A stretch of DNA of 64,000 bases from Hormiphora californensis (taxonomy: Eukaryota; Ctenophora; Tentaculata; Cydippida; Pleurobrachiidae), in assembly GCA_020137815.1 (NCBI GenBank), contig CM035362.1, forward strand, positions 336,605-400,604. The letters are read 5' to 3'. The translations under genes were made by a program, and so were the position numbers. Position 1 is the first letter of the stretch; every line of letters begins with the position of its first letter. The notes beneath the pieces were generated by a model. The model was given only the letters and a program-made list of their open reading frames with translations. It had not been told where the DNA came from and did not search any database. Of this stretch, positions 43,900 through 55,495 are shown piece by piece.

Positions 43900-46870
43900 T
43901 TTTTTTTTTTTCCCCCCCCAGGCCTAAAAAGGGGGGGTTTTTTAAAAGGGGCAGGAAAAAAGGGGAAGGATTTCCCGGTATTCTTTTTAATTTTTTCGAA
44001 CACCAAAAACTTTTGGGGAAAAAAAAAACCCCCTTTTTTCCTATAAACCCCATTTTCCCTTTGAAAACTTCAAACTAAACACATTCTAGGAAACTACTCA
44101 GATAAGCCCTATGGTTTTTTTTTTGTAAAGGGGAAGGATCAGAAGGGGGGGGGGGGGGAATGTTCAACTTTTGTAGGATTAGGAAACGACAATTTCCTTG
44201 GTACCTATACTACTCAACTCACCCACTTTTTTCCTTTTTTCCTGTTATTATTTGGGGTTTTTGGTAGTTTTTTCCCATTTGAGGGCGATTTTCCCCCCCC
44301 CCCCTTTTCCACCCCTCCCCCCCTCCCAAAAATTGTGATTATTTCCCCCGGGGGGTGGGGTCTTGGAAAAAAAGGAAGGGGTGGTGGTAAACGGAAAAAA
44401 GGGGGGGTTTTTTTGGTAAGGGGTGGAAAAAAAAGGGGGGGTTGGGGAATGGGGTTTTTTTGGGTCCCCGGTCTGCCCCCTCGCAAATTTCTCTGGCCCG
44501 TTTGGCAACATCATTTTTTTTTGCCCCCCTACAATCCCCCCAAACCCTAATTGCAACATGGCGGAGGAGAAATGTATTTTTGTACATGATCTGTACAAAA
44601 GGATTGTTAGTAGGGGCGAAACTTAATTTTTTTTTACTCACTATTTTTTGGTAAAGAAATTCCGGTTGTAAACCCCCTATTTTGGAACCCGCGAAAAAAC
44701 ATCCCTTTTTTATAGGCCGCTCGCAAAAATGGAGAAAATGCCCCCAAACGGCCACGCCCTTTTTTCCCCGTATTTTCCCCTGTAGGGCCAAAAACATAAT
44801 CCTCTTAGAATAGGAGTAGAGACAAATCTGAGGGCACTAAAGTGATCAGCGCCCTCCGCATTAGTGGGGGTAGGAGGGTGAGATTTCCTTCCCACGCCCC
44901 TTTAGATGCAGGCCGCGGCTAAGTCTATTTTTTTTAGATAGCAATAGTGTCCTACAGACCAGGCAGGGAATCTTCAGGGGTGAAACCCGCATACCCCGGG
45001 GTAACCATGAAGCTCTTGACCCGCATGGATCCATCCCCTCACAACCCACTCCAAGGAAACAGACTGCCCTCCTTGGGTGGTGTGTTTTTTCTCTCTTCCT
45101 TTCTCTAATCCGCTCATGACTCATCTCCCCTCTGAATAGAGATAACCCCCCCGGCCGGTTATCAAAACCATCTCCCCCGCCTTGTGCACTGGGGCCCAAA
45201 GTAGATGGCTAAATACCGGCCAAAATCCGTCCCCCACAAAAGTCCAGGCTGGAGGAGGTTTTAATCTCAACTGGCCATCCCCTCTAACCTTCTGTCCACC
45301 TAGCCTCTGGACAGGTAAAAAAAGGTCTAACAAGCTAGGTCATAACTGGTTAGCTACCAACCGACTCTCGGCCAAAATTTTCCCCCCCGAGGGCGAGATA
45401 AACTCAAGGGTGTTTCCGTAGCCCAACGGGAGAAACTACACTAACCATACCTGGCTCACCTCCCTTCTTCAAAACCCCCCCTGAAAAAGCGTAGGAATTC
45501 CCAAATGGGTTTTACCCCCCAAAACGAAAAGGTAAACCAAAAACATATCTTTCCCTACCAAAAAAAAGCCCCCCTCAAAAACCTGATAAACAAACAGAAC
45601 AAACACTATCCCATGCACAACAAATTTTTCTATGAGTCCCACATAATCCAAACCCCAAAATTTTTCACACCCAGAGTTCCGTTATTGGGAAGGGGAACCC
45701 CCCAAAAACTACCCCCATGAACGGCCGGACCTCATCTGCATCACCAAAAAAAAAGTAGTTCCATAACCCCAGGGAGTACTGTTACAAATCAGGGGTTTTT
45801 GGGCAGCGCAAAATTAAAAAGGGGTGCCATATCAATGGAGCTTTCCAAATTTGGGCCCCAGCCAAGGGCCCCTTTAAACGTTAAAATGCTGAGATGCCAT
45901 CACCAGATCGCTGGAGATACCGAGAGGGCCCAAAATGTAAACAGTGCGGTCGGTCCCTTCATGGGACCTTCAAGACGTTATGGGGGGGCGATTCCCCCCC
46001 CTTATCTCCAAAACCTGGACATAAACGGGGGGAAAAAAACCTCCCGGGGGAAAGAGGAACTCTGGAACCGGCTCCTCTTCTCCCGGGGGGAGGAACTGGC
46101 TGCCGGACGGGATAAATCACAGTAGAGGATTTGGAAGCGGAGGCGCATAAACAAAAAAAAACAAAAAGTGGGGGGAGTGCGGGGCATTTTTCTCTATCTC
46201 ATCTGGTTATTTGATTTGGAAATTTTGGTTTGCGCAACCGTTTTTTTTTTGGGTATATGGGTATAGCCACTTGGAATGGTTTTTTGAACTTTTCAAAATG
46301 GCGCCCTTTTTTTAGGCAATGGCCAATTTTATGGGGGGTCAAAAGTCGGACTTTTAAGCTCATCCCCCAACCGTTTTAAAAGCCGGGTTTTTTGGCTAAA
46401 TCGATGCTCAAAATACGAAAAACGGTAAAAAAAAAACCCGATTTTGGACTCGTTTAGGGCCCAATAACGGTAAACGGGTTTGGGGAATAACTTAAAAGTC
46501 CGACGTGACCCCCCCCCAAATTGGCATTTCCCAAATGGCCCATAAAAACTCTAAAAACCTTCCTAATGGTATAGCCATAGCCAAAAACTTATGCCAACCT
46601 AATTACCAAATTTTCTAAATTAACCATGAGAAGAGACTTTTAATTTCCCCAAACCCACCCCCCTAAAGTGAGGGCGCGATCCTTAGTGCCCTCAATTTTT
46701 TTCTTCTTCCTTTCAAAAGGGTTTTTTGTTTTTGGCTACAGGCTGAAAATCAGTAAAAGGGCGTGGCCGATTTGGGCATTTTCTCCACTTTTGCGAGCTT
46801 TTCCTATGAAAGGGATCGTGTTTAGCGGGTCAAAATAGGTGGGTTTAAAACGGATATTTGCTTTTCCATC
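43375..46870. other. Low-quality, homopolymer-inflated sequence
   Basis: Long mononucleotide blocks (for example 43804-43920: A, T, G, T, G, C, T, C runs in series) and pervasive doubled letters show a failed consensus. A degraded copy of the internal repeat of the 35491-37961 element (GCATTAGTGGGGGTAG, about 44858) can still be seen. Frames here, including the Pro/Gly/Phe/Lys-rich ones, should not be trusted. Confidence 0.8.
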
Positions 46871-47625
46871 CAAATTAGTGAGTCAGCCCTTCTTTTTATA
46901 AGAGATTCGTCCCTACTATGTACTAATTATACCATTCCTTCAGCTCATACACATTTACCACCCATGTTCAATTCTTGGGGGAAATCGCTAGAAAAGACCA
47001 GATTTAGCCTGATTAACACGATACATCAACGTGAATATATTGGGTAATAGATAAATAACCTGTTGTTTTTAGAAATCGAGCGAGATACAAAAGTTAGTCT
47101 GAGAAATTTAGGACAGATTAGAGATCTTTCCCTCAGTCCAAGTTTTAGTATATATTGCGTTGCGAGTCATCCCATGCAGAGAGGACAATAACATAGTTCT
47201 GTGGGATATTAATAGATAGTATAGAGTTAGAGATCCTTCCTCTAGTCGAGCCAAAGCAGAGGAGAGAGAGCTGCACGTCTGCAGCGAACCAGGGATATAT
47301 CTCCCAGAGAGCATCTTCATTTTGCCGGTCTAATGGCTTCTAATGCTGCATGTGGAGAGGAAGAGAGAGATGAGAGAGAAGATCCAGAACGAGAGATAGC
47401 GAGGAACGAGGAGCGATAGAGAGAGAGATGATGAGAGAGAGAGCGAGAGAGATGCGAGAGATAGAGGGGAGATCTGGTGCGTCAGCGGAGGATCGAGAGA
47501 TCTCTCTCTTCTCGCCTCTTTCGCGTCTCTCCTTCTGCTCTCTCTCTTATCGTCTCTCTATCTCTCGTCTTCTCTCTCTCTCTCTCCTCTCGCGTCCTCG
47601 CTCTCTCTCTCTCTCTCCTCTCCTC

Positions 47626-47661
<36 letters not shown>

Positions 47662-47802
47662 CCTCTCTCTCTTCTTCGCTCTCTCTCTTCTCTCTCTCCT
47701 CTCTCTTCTCTCTGCTCTCTCTTCCTCTCTCGTCTTCCTCTCTCTCTCGCTCTCCTCTCTCTTCTCTCTCTCTCTCTTCTCTTCGCTCTCTGCTCTCTCC
47801 CT

Positions 47803-47846
<44 letters not shown>

Positions 47847-48090
47847 TCCTCTTCTCTTCTCTGTCTCTTCTCCTCTCTCTCTCTCTTCTCTCCTATCGCT
47901 CTCTTCTCTTCTCTCTGCTCATCTCTCTCTTCCTCTCTCTCTTCCCCTTCTTCTCTTCCTCCTCATCCTCTTTGTTTCGCCTCTCTACTGTCACTATCAG
48001 TCACAGTCACACCAGCACCTCAGTCATAATGACAAATCACATTGCAATTGATTAATTGAAACTCAACTTTCAATTTCATTATATTTCCAG
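46871..48090. other. No gene seen; imperfect CT/GA tract
   Basis: 47345-47480 is GA-rich and 47495-47965 is an imperfect CT tract with frequent TCTTC/CGCTC interruptions. Long Ser/Leu frames are artefacts. Confidence 0.6.
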
Positions 48091-49725
48091 GTTGAAATTC
48101 AACATATTGTTGTCATTGACAACAGCTGATAACGGTAACTTGTGGCCATATCCTGGAAGTGGAAGTAACACAGATCCTATTAGCTATTCAGGTAAATTCT
48201 CCTCCTCTAGCTCTCTCCTCTTTTCTTTTCTCCACTATTTTTAGGCTAGAACTAGAGAAAGAGAGATAGGGGGGCCCGATAAATCTACCTCAATCATCAT
48301 GGGGTAGGGCGTGATTGTGGAACAGGTTGTGATGTGACTCCTTCCCCATTTTTTTTTGATTGTTATGAAAACCGGAGATGTTTTGCCAATTTTTTTCCGC
48401 ATCATAAAGATTGTAGAAAGATAGGGGGCAGAGAGTTTTGGAGTGTGATGGCTAGATAGGGGCTGAATATAATTTTAGAGACTGTTTCTGGCACCCTAGC
48501 CACACCCCGTTCGGTTTCTCGGCGACAGAGTGCTGAGAGTGGATCGGGTGTTACAACTATTTTCCCAAGGTCCCCCACTCTAACTTTTTTAACACTTTCT
48601 CTTTCCATTTCTTTCTTACCATCGCCCATCCGCCACTTCTATACTTTACACACAACCCTTAGCTGTTATCTCCTCAGTTCAAAACGACTGCCAGTCGACG
48701 GGTTTGAGAGAAGTCGATATCGAGAGAGAGAGGAGATTGAGATAGAGAGAGAGAGAGGGGAGAGAGGGGAGAAGTAGAAGAGCGAGCAAGAGAGCGGAGC
48801 TATATGGGCCGCTGCATTCAGATTAGTTCATCACTATAGCCCGCCTAGCAGGACCCCACCACACACCATAACCTTGCCCATCAATCATAACAATCCTCCC
48901 CCAGTTTCCGCGTGGTATGTGTACAATTGGCACCCACAACTGTGTGTAGGGAAGTCTCTATTACATAATTTGGAGATGAACGTCGCAGTGGTGGCCTTCG
49001 TTTCAGCGGTATCTAAGCGACAGTCTCCTTCTCAAACAACTTCCATATGACGAAAGCTGTAAACGTTATTCCTCACACTTTCTGAAGTTCCCAGTGGAAG
49101 TTTCTTAATAGTTCGATGACTTTTACAGGGCCATCCCCATAGGTACCAAGTTAGTTGCCATGGCAAACCGTTGAAAGGGGCAAAAAGAACCACCCGGCGA
49201 AGCCGGGTGGGTTATCAAAAAGCCCTTACTTGAGGCGCACCCAATGGGTGGCTAGTTGGAATATAATATAGTAATACATCGAGTATCAGCCATCAGCCCC
49301 GTTTTTGCGTTCATTCAACGTTCATTCGGGTGGGAAATTTTTTTCCCTGAGGTCGTATACTTTGGATTGCTCAAATGATTAATGAGTCCCAATATAAATA
49401 ATGGGCCGAAATATGAGAGTGACTGAAATTAAACTTCTGGGTGAAAAGAAGACCGACATACTCTCCCTTTCAATACTACAATTTCTTCATTGCATAATTT
49501 ATTTCAGAGCAACGATGGACCTCTGCAACGGTGCGGGAGCTAATAAACGCATCCAAGAAGAAGATGTGGGATATAAGAGGTAAGCCACTAATAACGGTCA
49601 CAGTTATCTTTAAATGTAGATATGTATAGGACACATATCATTATTATGATATTGGAATTTTTCAGAAGAGGTGGTAGACGAAATGAACAAGGCCAATGAA
49701 ATCCAAGCTAACCAGATGCTGATGT
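48091..49725 (+). CDS. Three phased exons of an unrecognised gene (partial)
   Basis: Exons 48091-48191, 49508-49579 and 49666-49725 join in phase (1 then 1), each with AG/GT borders. They encode LKFNILLSLTTADNGNLWPY..., then QRWTSATVRELINASKKKMW..., then EVVDEMNKANEIQANQMLM, the last two being helical and charged. The start lies upstream, not found. A further candidate exon at 50607-50697 (QQDLVPQSTYQRGDRNNNDD then SPGPSSG) is out of phase by one exon. The two exons at 52481-52911 may be the 3' end of the same gene. No family recognised. Confidence 0.5.
49190..49255. mobile_element. Helitron-like 3' terminus
   Basis: CCACCCGGCGAAGCCGGGTGG, then TTGAGGCGCACCCAATGGGTGG and CTAG followed by T. 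Helitrons typically end in a short hairpin (CACCC/GGGTG here), CTRR and a host T. The same terminus recurs at 53433-53436. The 5' end was not identified. Confidence 0.5.
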
Positions 49726-50004
49726 GTAAGTTTATACGTGTATATATGTATATATCATTCATATATTCCGCATACAATCTAACACAGCGTACTTCGTAGG
49801 GTGCACTATTACACTCTGCGTCCCTTCTTGGAGGGGAGTATTAAACATTTTTTGGAGATCTGCCCGCGCACTACTCACAACTAGAACGTCTAAACTGTCT
49901 TGAGTTCACAAACATTTTTATGATTTGTTTTGGATCCAATTCCAATCCTTTTTACTATACAGTGTAAATAGCTCGACCATAATGTCCATTTGGCAATTAC
50001 TTAC

Positions 50005-50219
50005 AGTGGTCATCCGACATAATTGCCATATCTCGACGTGAATTCTCGTGGAATTTGACAAGAATTAGCAGGCGTTCAGATGCACGTGCATCTTGGGTGC
50101 TGGCAGGCTTTCACATGTTGTAACATAGCACAGCATCTGAACGCCTGCTAATTCTTGTCGAATGCCACGAGAATTCACGTCGAGATATGGCAATTATGTC
50201 GGATGACCAGTGACCACTG
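50005..50219. mobile_element. MITE, about 85-bp arms
   Basis: CAGTGGTCATCCGACATAAT at the left; ATTATGTCGGATGACCAGTG then ACCACTG at the right. Arms pair through GAATTAGCAGGCGTTCAGAT. The right tip has a 7-base internal duplication. Confidence 0.8.
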
Positions 50220-50697
50220 CTACTGATCACCAAGTTTCCAGAGAATCTGATTTGTAAATTTACATCTTCAGTTAAGGGTGTTCTAAATTGGCAAAGGTTG
50301 CCATGCCAAAGGGGGACTAACGGAGGCTGGAATAGCAGTGTCGAAGTGGTATACTCACATGACTGAATGGTTCTTTAAGGTATTTTTGTTGGCATCATAA
50401 AAAATTAAATAAGAATGAGCTAGCTACTTGCCATTCTCAATGTCTGTATGTAATAGGGGTCTATGTGAAGTTTCTCAGCACTATAGTTAATCGTACTAGC
50501 TCATCTAGAAAGAGCCAAAGTGGGTTAAAATTATCATGCACCACACTAACGCATGGCGGTATCATCAATAAGATCGCATACTCTTCCACGCTTTCCATTA
50601 TTCCAGCAACAAGACCTAGTACCACAGTCCACCTACCAACGTGGCGATAGGAACAATAATGATGATGACGATGATAATTCTCCTGGTCCTTCTTCAG

Positions 50698-51575
50698 GTG
50701 TGTAGTTTTCATGATTTTGCAACCTCTGCAGATTAATTTGGATGAAGTTACAATAATGAACATATTAGTTTTTACATCATTATAACTAATGAACGATACA
50801 GACTTATAAATGTTCGATACCATAGCAATGGTCTTGATAATACTCAACGTTTATCCATTATCTTCTTTTGTGAGAAAACACGGCGTTCCACTCTTGCTTT
50901 AAGGTGGAAGTATGTTCGTATTTTCGAATGAATTTTAACCAGTCAGTCCGGATAGTTACCACTTCAGTTACCATAGCAACTGTGCATTATTGCCGTGCTG
51001 GAAAAATTCTGATCAAGTTTTTATTTGTCTCTTTAACTGTACTGAATTTTAGCACTCCGCGATATCTGGAACTAAAGTAGACTTGGGGGGTATTTTTTAT
51101 AACGCCAGGCGGTTGTACCTGTATGTGTGTGATACACAGCATTAAATTAACTGTATGAAACAGTGATTTGATGGAGTAATCTGCAATACCCTAACACGGC
51201 CTATCTATCTCCCTCAGTTCACTAAAGCATCGGGCAGCACTTCCTAGCACCCCCCCCCCCCCGATCCTCTACTCCTCGTGTTGATGGCTGGCCCCCTATC
51301 TCCAGACTGTACTGCAAGGTTACCTCTAGTTGGTGGCAGCTAGCTGAATGAGTGGCCTGCTTTCAGTGGAGGTATAACGTGTTGCGGGGTACCAGTGCAT
51401 GGTATAGTTTCTGTCTTTCTGGTGTTACACTCACAGGACCCCACTACAAACACATCAGAGATGTCTGTAGCCCTCCCCCATCCGACCTACATTCCATCAA
51501 ACACTATATTTTTAACATCTTTTATATACCCATGCATTTTAAGTCTCCCCGTGTATTTACATTTGTCAAACCCAA
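50698..51575. other. No firm gene
   Basis: Possible acceptor-bounded frame after CACTCACAG at about 51436 (reads DPTTNTSEMSVALPHPTYIP), but no donor or partner exon. A C-homopolymer lies at 51250-51263. Confidence 0.35.
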
Positions 51576-51679
51576 TACATTCGGACCCCTATTTGACAGA
51601 CACCGATTTGGCGGACACCCCCATTTAGCAGACAAAACCATTTCCTCCGAGGGTGCTGTTAAATCGGGGTCCGACTGTA
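51576..51679. mobile_element. Pogo/Tigger-like MITE, diverged
   Basis: ACATTCGGACCCCTATTTGA on the left and TTAAATCGGGGTCCGACTGTAC on the right, with internal CGATTTGGCGGACA and CATTTAGCAGACA blocks. The left end is degraded. Confidence 0.65.
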
Positions 51680-52480
51680 CCCCCATTACCAGGACCATTT
51701 AACGTTAATCCCACCATTTAACACATCACTTCCATTACGCTCATAGCATGTACTATGAACCACAACATCATGTTTTAACCACTGAAGACCAACACATATA
51801 ATGAACACATATAACAACACACTGGACCATGGCACGCCAAGCATCCATAGCAACTGTAAGTTTGTCAAAGAGTTGTGTTGTGCTGCTCCGCTGAATTGAT
51901 ACCCCTCATCCCTCCCAAAATTGATCTGCTGTATTAAATTTACATACATTGACACACCTGTATATATTTTTTTTTGGGCGTAGAATTCAATAGCCCACCC
52001 CTAACCCCCACGTTCTCCTAGTGAACTGCAACTAACTGTAAGCGGCATTCTGGACCACTGGCGTTGTTGTGTTATACAGACTACAGAGAGACAGTCGAGA
52101 GAAATATCATCCACACCCGGCTGTAACAGGCAAGACAAACATATTCTGCCATCTATATCCTACCTCTTTAAACCTCTATTACTGTCCCATCCTTCCCTCA
52201 ACCGCCAGTCTCACTCTTTTCAATATATATAATATATATATATATCTTTTTCTATGTGTTTCCTTGTACATCTCTTTCACCCTCTACCAACTAACCAACT
52301 ACGGGGGGACTATCATTAGTCCTTGTGCCAACCTCTCACAGCCGAGGTTACGATCGCATAGTGTAATACGGGAAATCCCGTAGTCTAAACGTAGAAATAG
52401 CCCCGTGACCTGCCCTGCCATAACCTCGGCTGTTAGAGGCCCGTAGCCACGACATTGCATTGGCTGATATGTCTGAGCAG
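51680..52480. other. No firm gene
   Basis: AT repeat (about 52215-52245) and a small inverted repeat with CAGCCGAGGTTA / TAACCTCGGCTG tips (52339-52434). Confidence 0.4.
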
Positions 52481-52911
52481 GGTGGTCCTCCTGCCATCTT
52501 TCAGATGATACTACGATGATATCCAGTTGGTGGATCACAACACGAATTACTCTCATGGATCTATCTGACTACCACACATTTCTACAATACATCCGGTGAG
52601 TTCCTCCGTACCCAACAAGCCCTGTAGCAACGCTCGAGAAACACGTAACTACCCGCCCATTCCTGATTCCCCCGGGTAGTTACGTGTGTCGTTATAATGA
52701 CACGTGTATGAGGTGGTGAAATTATCAAATAGAACTCCAACACAACAAAATTCCCTCCCACACCTCCTTCAGTCTCTCGTACAACCTATTTGATATTATT
52801 ACAATCCCCTAATTCTGCAGATTGTCTCTTGAAGATGGCGGAACTAGGAATAGCAGACGTAGCATTCAGTCACTCCAGTGGTGGGAAATCTTTTCAAAAC
52901 CTAGAGAATAG
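52481..52911 (+). CDS. Two phased 3' exons of an unrecognised gene
   Basis: Exon 52481-52595 (donor CCG|GTGAGT) encodes WSSCHLSDDTTMISSWWITT...LMDLSDYHTFLQYI. Exon 52821-52911 encodes LSLEDGGTRNSRRSIQSLQW... to TAG. Phases match (2). Ser/Thr-rich with a basic end; no known motif. Upstream exons are uncertain; it may belong with 48091-49725. Confidence 0.4.
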
Positions 52912-53070
52912 GGGACAGTGTTAGTTCGCAGTCTCCACTGAGAGGTAAAATCAACCCGCATTGCTGTAACGCGCGGTGCCACCTCTCCAGTCACCTTCCC
53001 GCAGTGCTTGTGGCCACTGCGCGTAGGATTGCTACAAGCTTGCGCGCACTCATCTATAATGCTCATAAAG

Positions 53071-53286
53071 TCGGATTTTTTGAAACTGTCACCCCCCTGA
53101 AATAACAAAATTTCCCATATCTCCGGTTCCTGATAAGATAGAGACTTGAAATTTGGAGGTTCGGAAGAACTTAGCAAGATCTTCGTAACCTCCAAATTTC
53201 AAGTCTCTATCTCGTCAGGAACCGGATTTATGGTCATTTGCGAAATTTGAAAATACCCAGGGGGGTGACAGTTTCAAAAAATCCGA
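53071..53286. mobile_element. Palindromic element with TCGGATTTTTTGAAACTGTC ends
   Basis: Left tip TCGGATTTTTTGAAACTGTC (53071) mirrors GACAGTTTCAAAAAATCCGA (ends 53286). The inner arms share GATAGAGACTTGAAATTTGG with its complement and carry CCGGTTCCTGAT, the same core as the hairpins at about 2880-3000. Confidence 0.8.
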
Positions 53287-53339
53287 TATTAGATGTGCAA
53301 AGGAGCCGGTTACTCAACAATTGGGTTCAGGAATGTCAG

Positions 53340-53436
53340 CCATGGAAACGGTCAACATTGGGTGAATAAAGAGGGCCACCTGTCGTAGCCGGGTGGGTTG
53401 TCCTCCTTCTTGAGGCGCACCCGGTGGGTGTGCTAG
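53340..53436. mobile_element. Helitron-like 3' terminus, second copy
   Basis: CCACCTGTCGTAGCCGGGTGG, then CTTGAGGCGCACCCGGTGGG and TGTG-CTAG-T. Same terminal arrangement as at 49190-49255 in an unrelated context. Confidence 0.5.
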
Positions 53437-53569
53437 TTTTAGAAAAGTTTGATGGAATGCGCGAATATTTTTGAATTTAAATACTAAATTGTGCCGCGCG
53501 TAAAAATCAATTTGAGTTACGCGCGCTTACTTGTTCAAATGCGATCCGAACGTTAAAATCGGCCAGGGT

Positions 53570-53965
53570 TGGGTTTGGCTTGAAAAGCGCTGCCTTATCC
53601 CGCGCTGCGCGTGGCGCAGAACATCGGGGGTCAGCAACGTTTGCCAAGGGTTTGGCCAGCGTTAAAATCTGGGTGTTTTGGGAGTGCTGACAAACGGTTT
53701 TTTAGGGTTAGGGCTAAAGTAGGGTTAGGGTTTGGGTTGGGGTTAGGCCTTGACATTCCCTACCAGATAAACTTTGAATTAGCCAAAACGGTTGAGTGGT
53801 TTGGCGGTTAGAGCCATTTTAGTGAATCAACTTTTTTGGCAGCGCGCACCTGTAAACAGGCCTCCAAACACCCAGATCGTAACGGCGCCCGTTGGGTTTT
53901 GGCAAACGTTGCTGTTCTGGGCCACGCGCAGCGAGGGATAAGGCAGCGCTTTTCAAGGTTGGGTT
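53570..53965. repeat. Inverted and tandem repeat unit with TTAGGG-like stretch
   Basis: AAAAGCGCTGCCTTATCC (about 53582) is inverted at about 53935-53953 (GGATAAGGCAGCGCTTTT). 53701-53746 is a run of TTAGGG/TTTGGG-like hexamers. The block 53745-53890 recurs in direct orientation at 55327-55495. No gene. Confidence 0.7.
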
Positions 53966-53986
53966 TTGGTTCGGGTTTGGGTTTAG

Positions 53987-55326
53987 CACGGCGTGCCTGG
54001 TGAAACTTTAACACGACCTAGCATGCTACGGGAAACCACCACTTGTACGTGGTAGCTGAGGGTCTACAGAATGGCGGTACGGTGCGGGAAAAAACATTCC
54101 ATTGCCTAAAATCTTTTTTTTACTTTTATTTGATTTGGGTCAAAATTGGCTATATTAAACGTGGTCCCGAAAAATCCATAATGACTTAGCACACGAAATA
54201 TGTCACCCCCACCTATTTTTGCACGTAGAATCGATTGCCGTTAAAGTCGAATCTCTAAAATGACTGTAAAATGGTCAAAAGTTGATTTTTTACCATTTTT
54301 TGAAGGTTTTTGGCCCATAAACCATTGAAAACGTTGAGATAGGAATTTGAAATTAGTGCCAATCGTTAAAATGGTCATTTTTCTACCAAGAGCCAAGTTT
54401 TCGTGTATATCCGATTTATGGTTAGATTTGGGCAAATTGTTGAAATCTGCCAACTAGGAGAACCGTAACTTGATTTTCTTGTTTTTTGGATTTTGGCATT
54501 TTTGACAAACTTCTGATTGAAATGGTCAATCAGGACCATGCTTAAGTTGTTTATGGGACAATGTTCGACTAAAATCCAAGATTTCATACCAATCCAATAA
54601 CAGATCGTTGATTTATAGAAAATTTAAGTAGGCAAAACGGTCAAAATAAGCAAGAAAAGTTGTTATTTTGACCGTTTTGCCTACGCAAATTTTCTATAAA
54701 TCAACGATCTGTTATTGGATTGGCATGAAATCTTGGATTTTAGTCAAACATTGTCCCATAAACAACTTAAGCATAGTCCTGATTGACCATTTCAATCAGA
54801 AGTTTGTCAAAAATGCCAAAATCCAAAAAACAAGAAAATCAAGTTACGGTTCTCCTAGTTGGCAGATTTCAACAATTTGCCCAAATCTAACCATAAATCG
54901 GATATACACGAAAACTTGGTTCTTGGTAGAAAAATGACCATTTTAACGATTGGCACTAGTTTCAAATTCCTATCTCAACGTTTTCAATGGTTTAGGGGCC
55001 AAAAACCTCCAAAAAATGGTAAAAAATCAACTTTTGACCATTTTACAGTCATTTTAGAGATTCGACTTTAACGGCAATCGATTCTACGTGCAAAAATAGG
55101 TGGGGGTGACATATTTCGTGTGCTAAGTCATTATGGATTTTTCGGGACCACGTTTAATATAGCCAATTTTGACCCAAATCAAATAAAAGTAAAAAAAAAG
55201 ATTTTAGGCAATGGAATGTTTTTTCCCGCACCGTAGCGCCATTCTGTAGACCCTCAGCTACCACGTACAAGTGGTGGTTTCCCGTAGCATGCTAGGTCGT
55301 GTTAAAGTTTCACCAGGCACGCCGTG
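53987..55326. mobile_element. 1340-bp near-perfect palindrome, TTAG target duplication
   Basis: Begins CACGGCGTGCCTGGTGAAAC and ends GTTTCACCAGGCACGCCGTG; flanked by TTAG (53983-53986 and 55327-55330). Arms of about 640-670 bp pair almost completely, with a centre near 54655. Pre-insertion sequence is visible at about 53733-53752 (GGGTTGGGGTTAGGCCTTGA). Frames at 54241-54587 and 54668-55071 are mirror images of each other and are not genes. Four-bp duplication; superfamily not assigned. Confidence 0.9.
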
Positions 55327-55495
55327 TTAGGCCTTGACATTTTCAGTTTTCTACCAGATAAACTTTGAATTAGCCAAAACGGTTCAGTGGTTTGGCGGTT
55401 AGAGCCATTTTAGTGAATCAACTTTTTTGGCAGTGCACACCTGTAAACAGTTAACAGGCCACGAAACACCCAGATAGTAACGGCGCCCGTTAAAA

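Noticed and set aside
43622-44797. Pro/Gly/Phe/Lys-rich frames
   Set aside because: Made of homopolymer blocks in failed consensus sequence.
54241-55071. Pairs of 70-89 codon frames with near-identical peptides
   Set aside because: Mirror images within the 1340-bp palindrome, not a gene pair.
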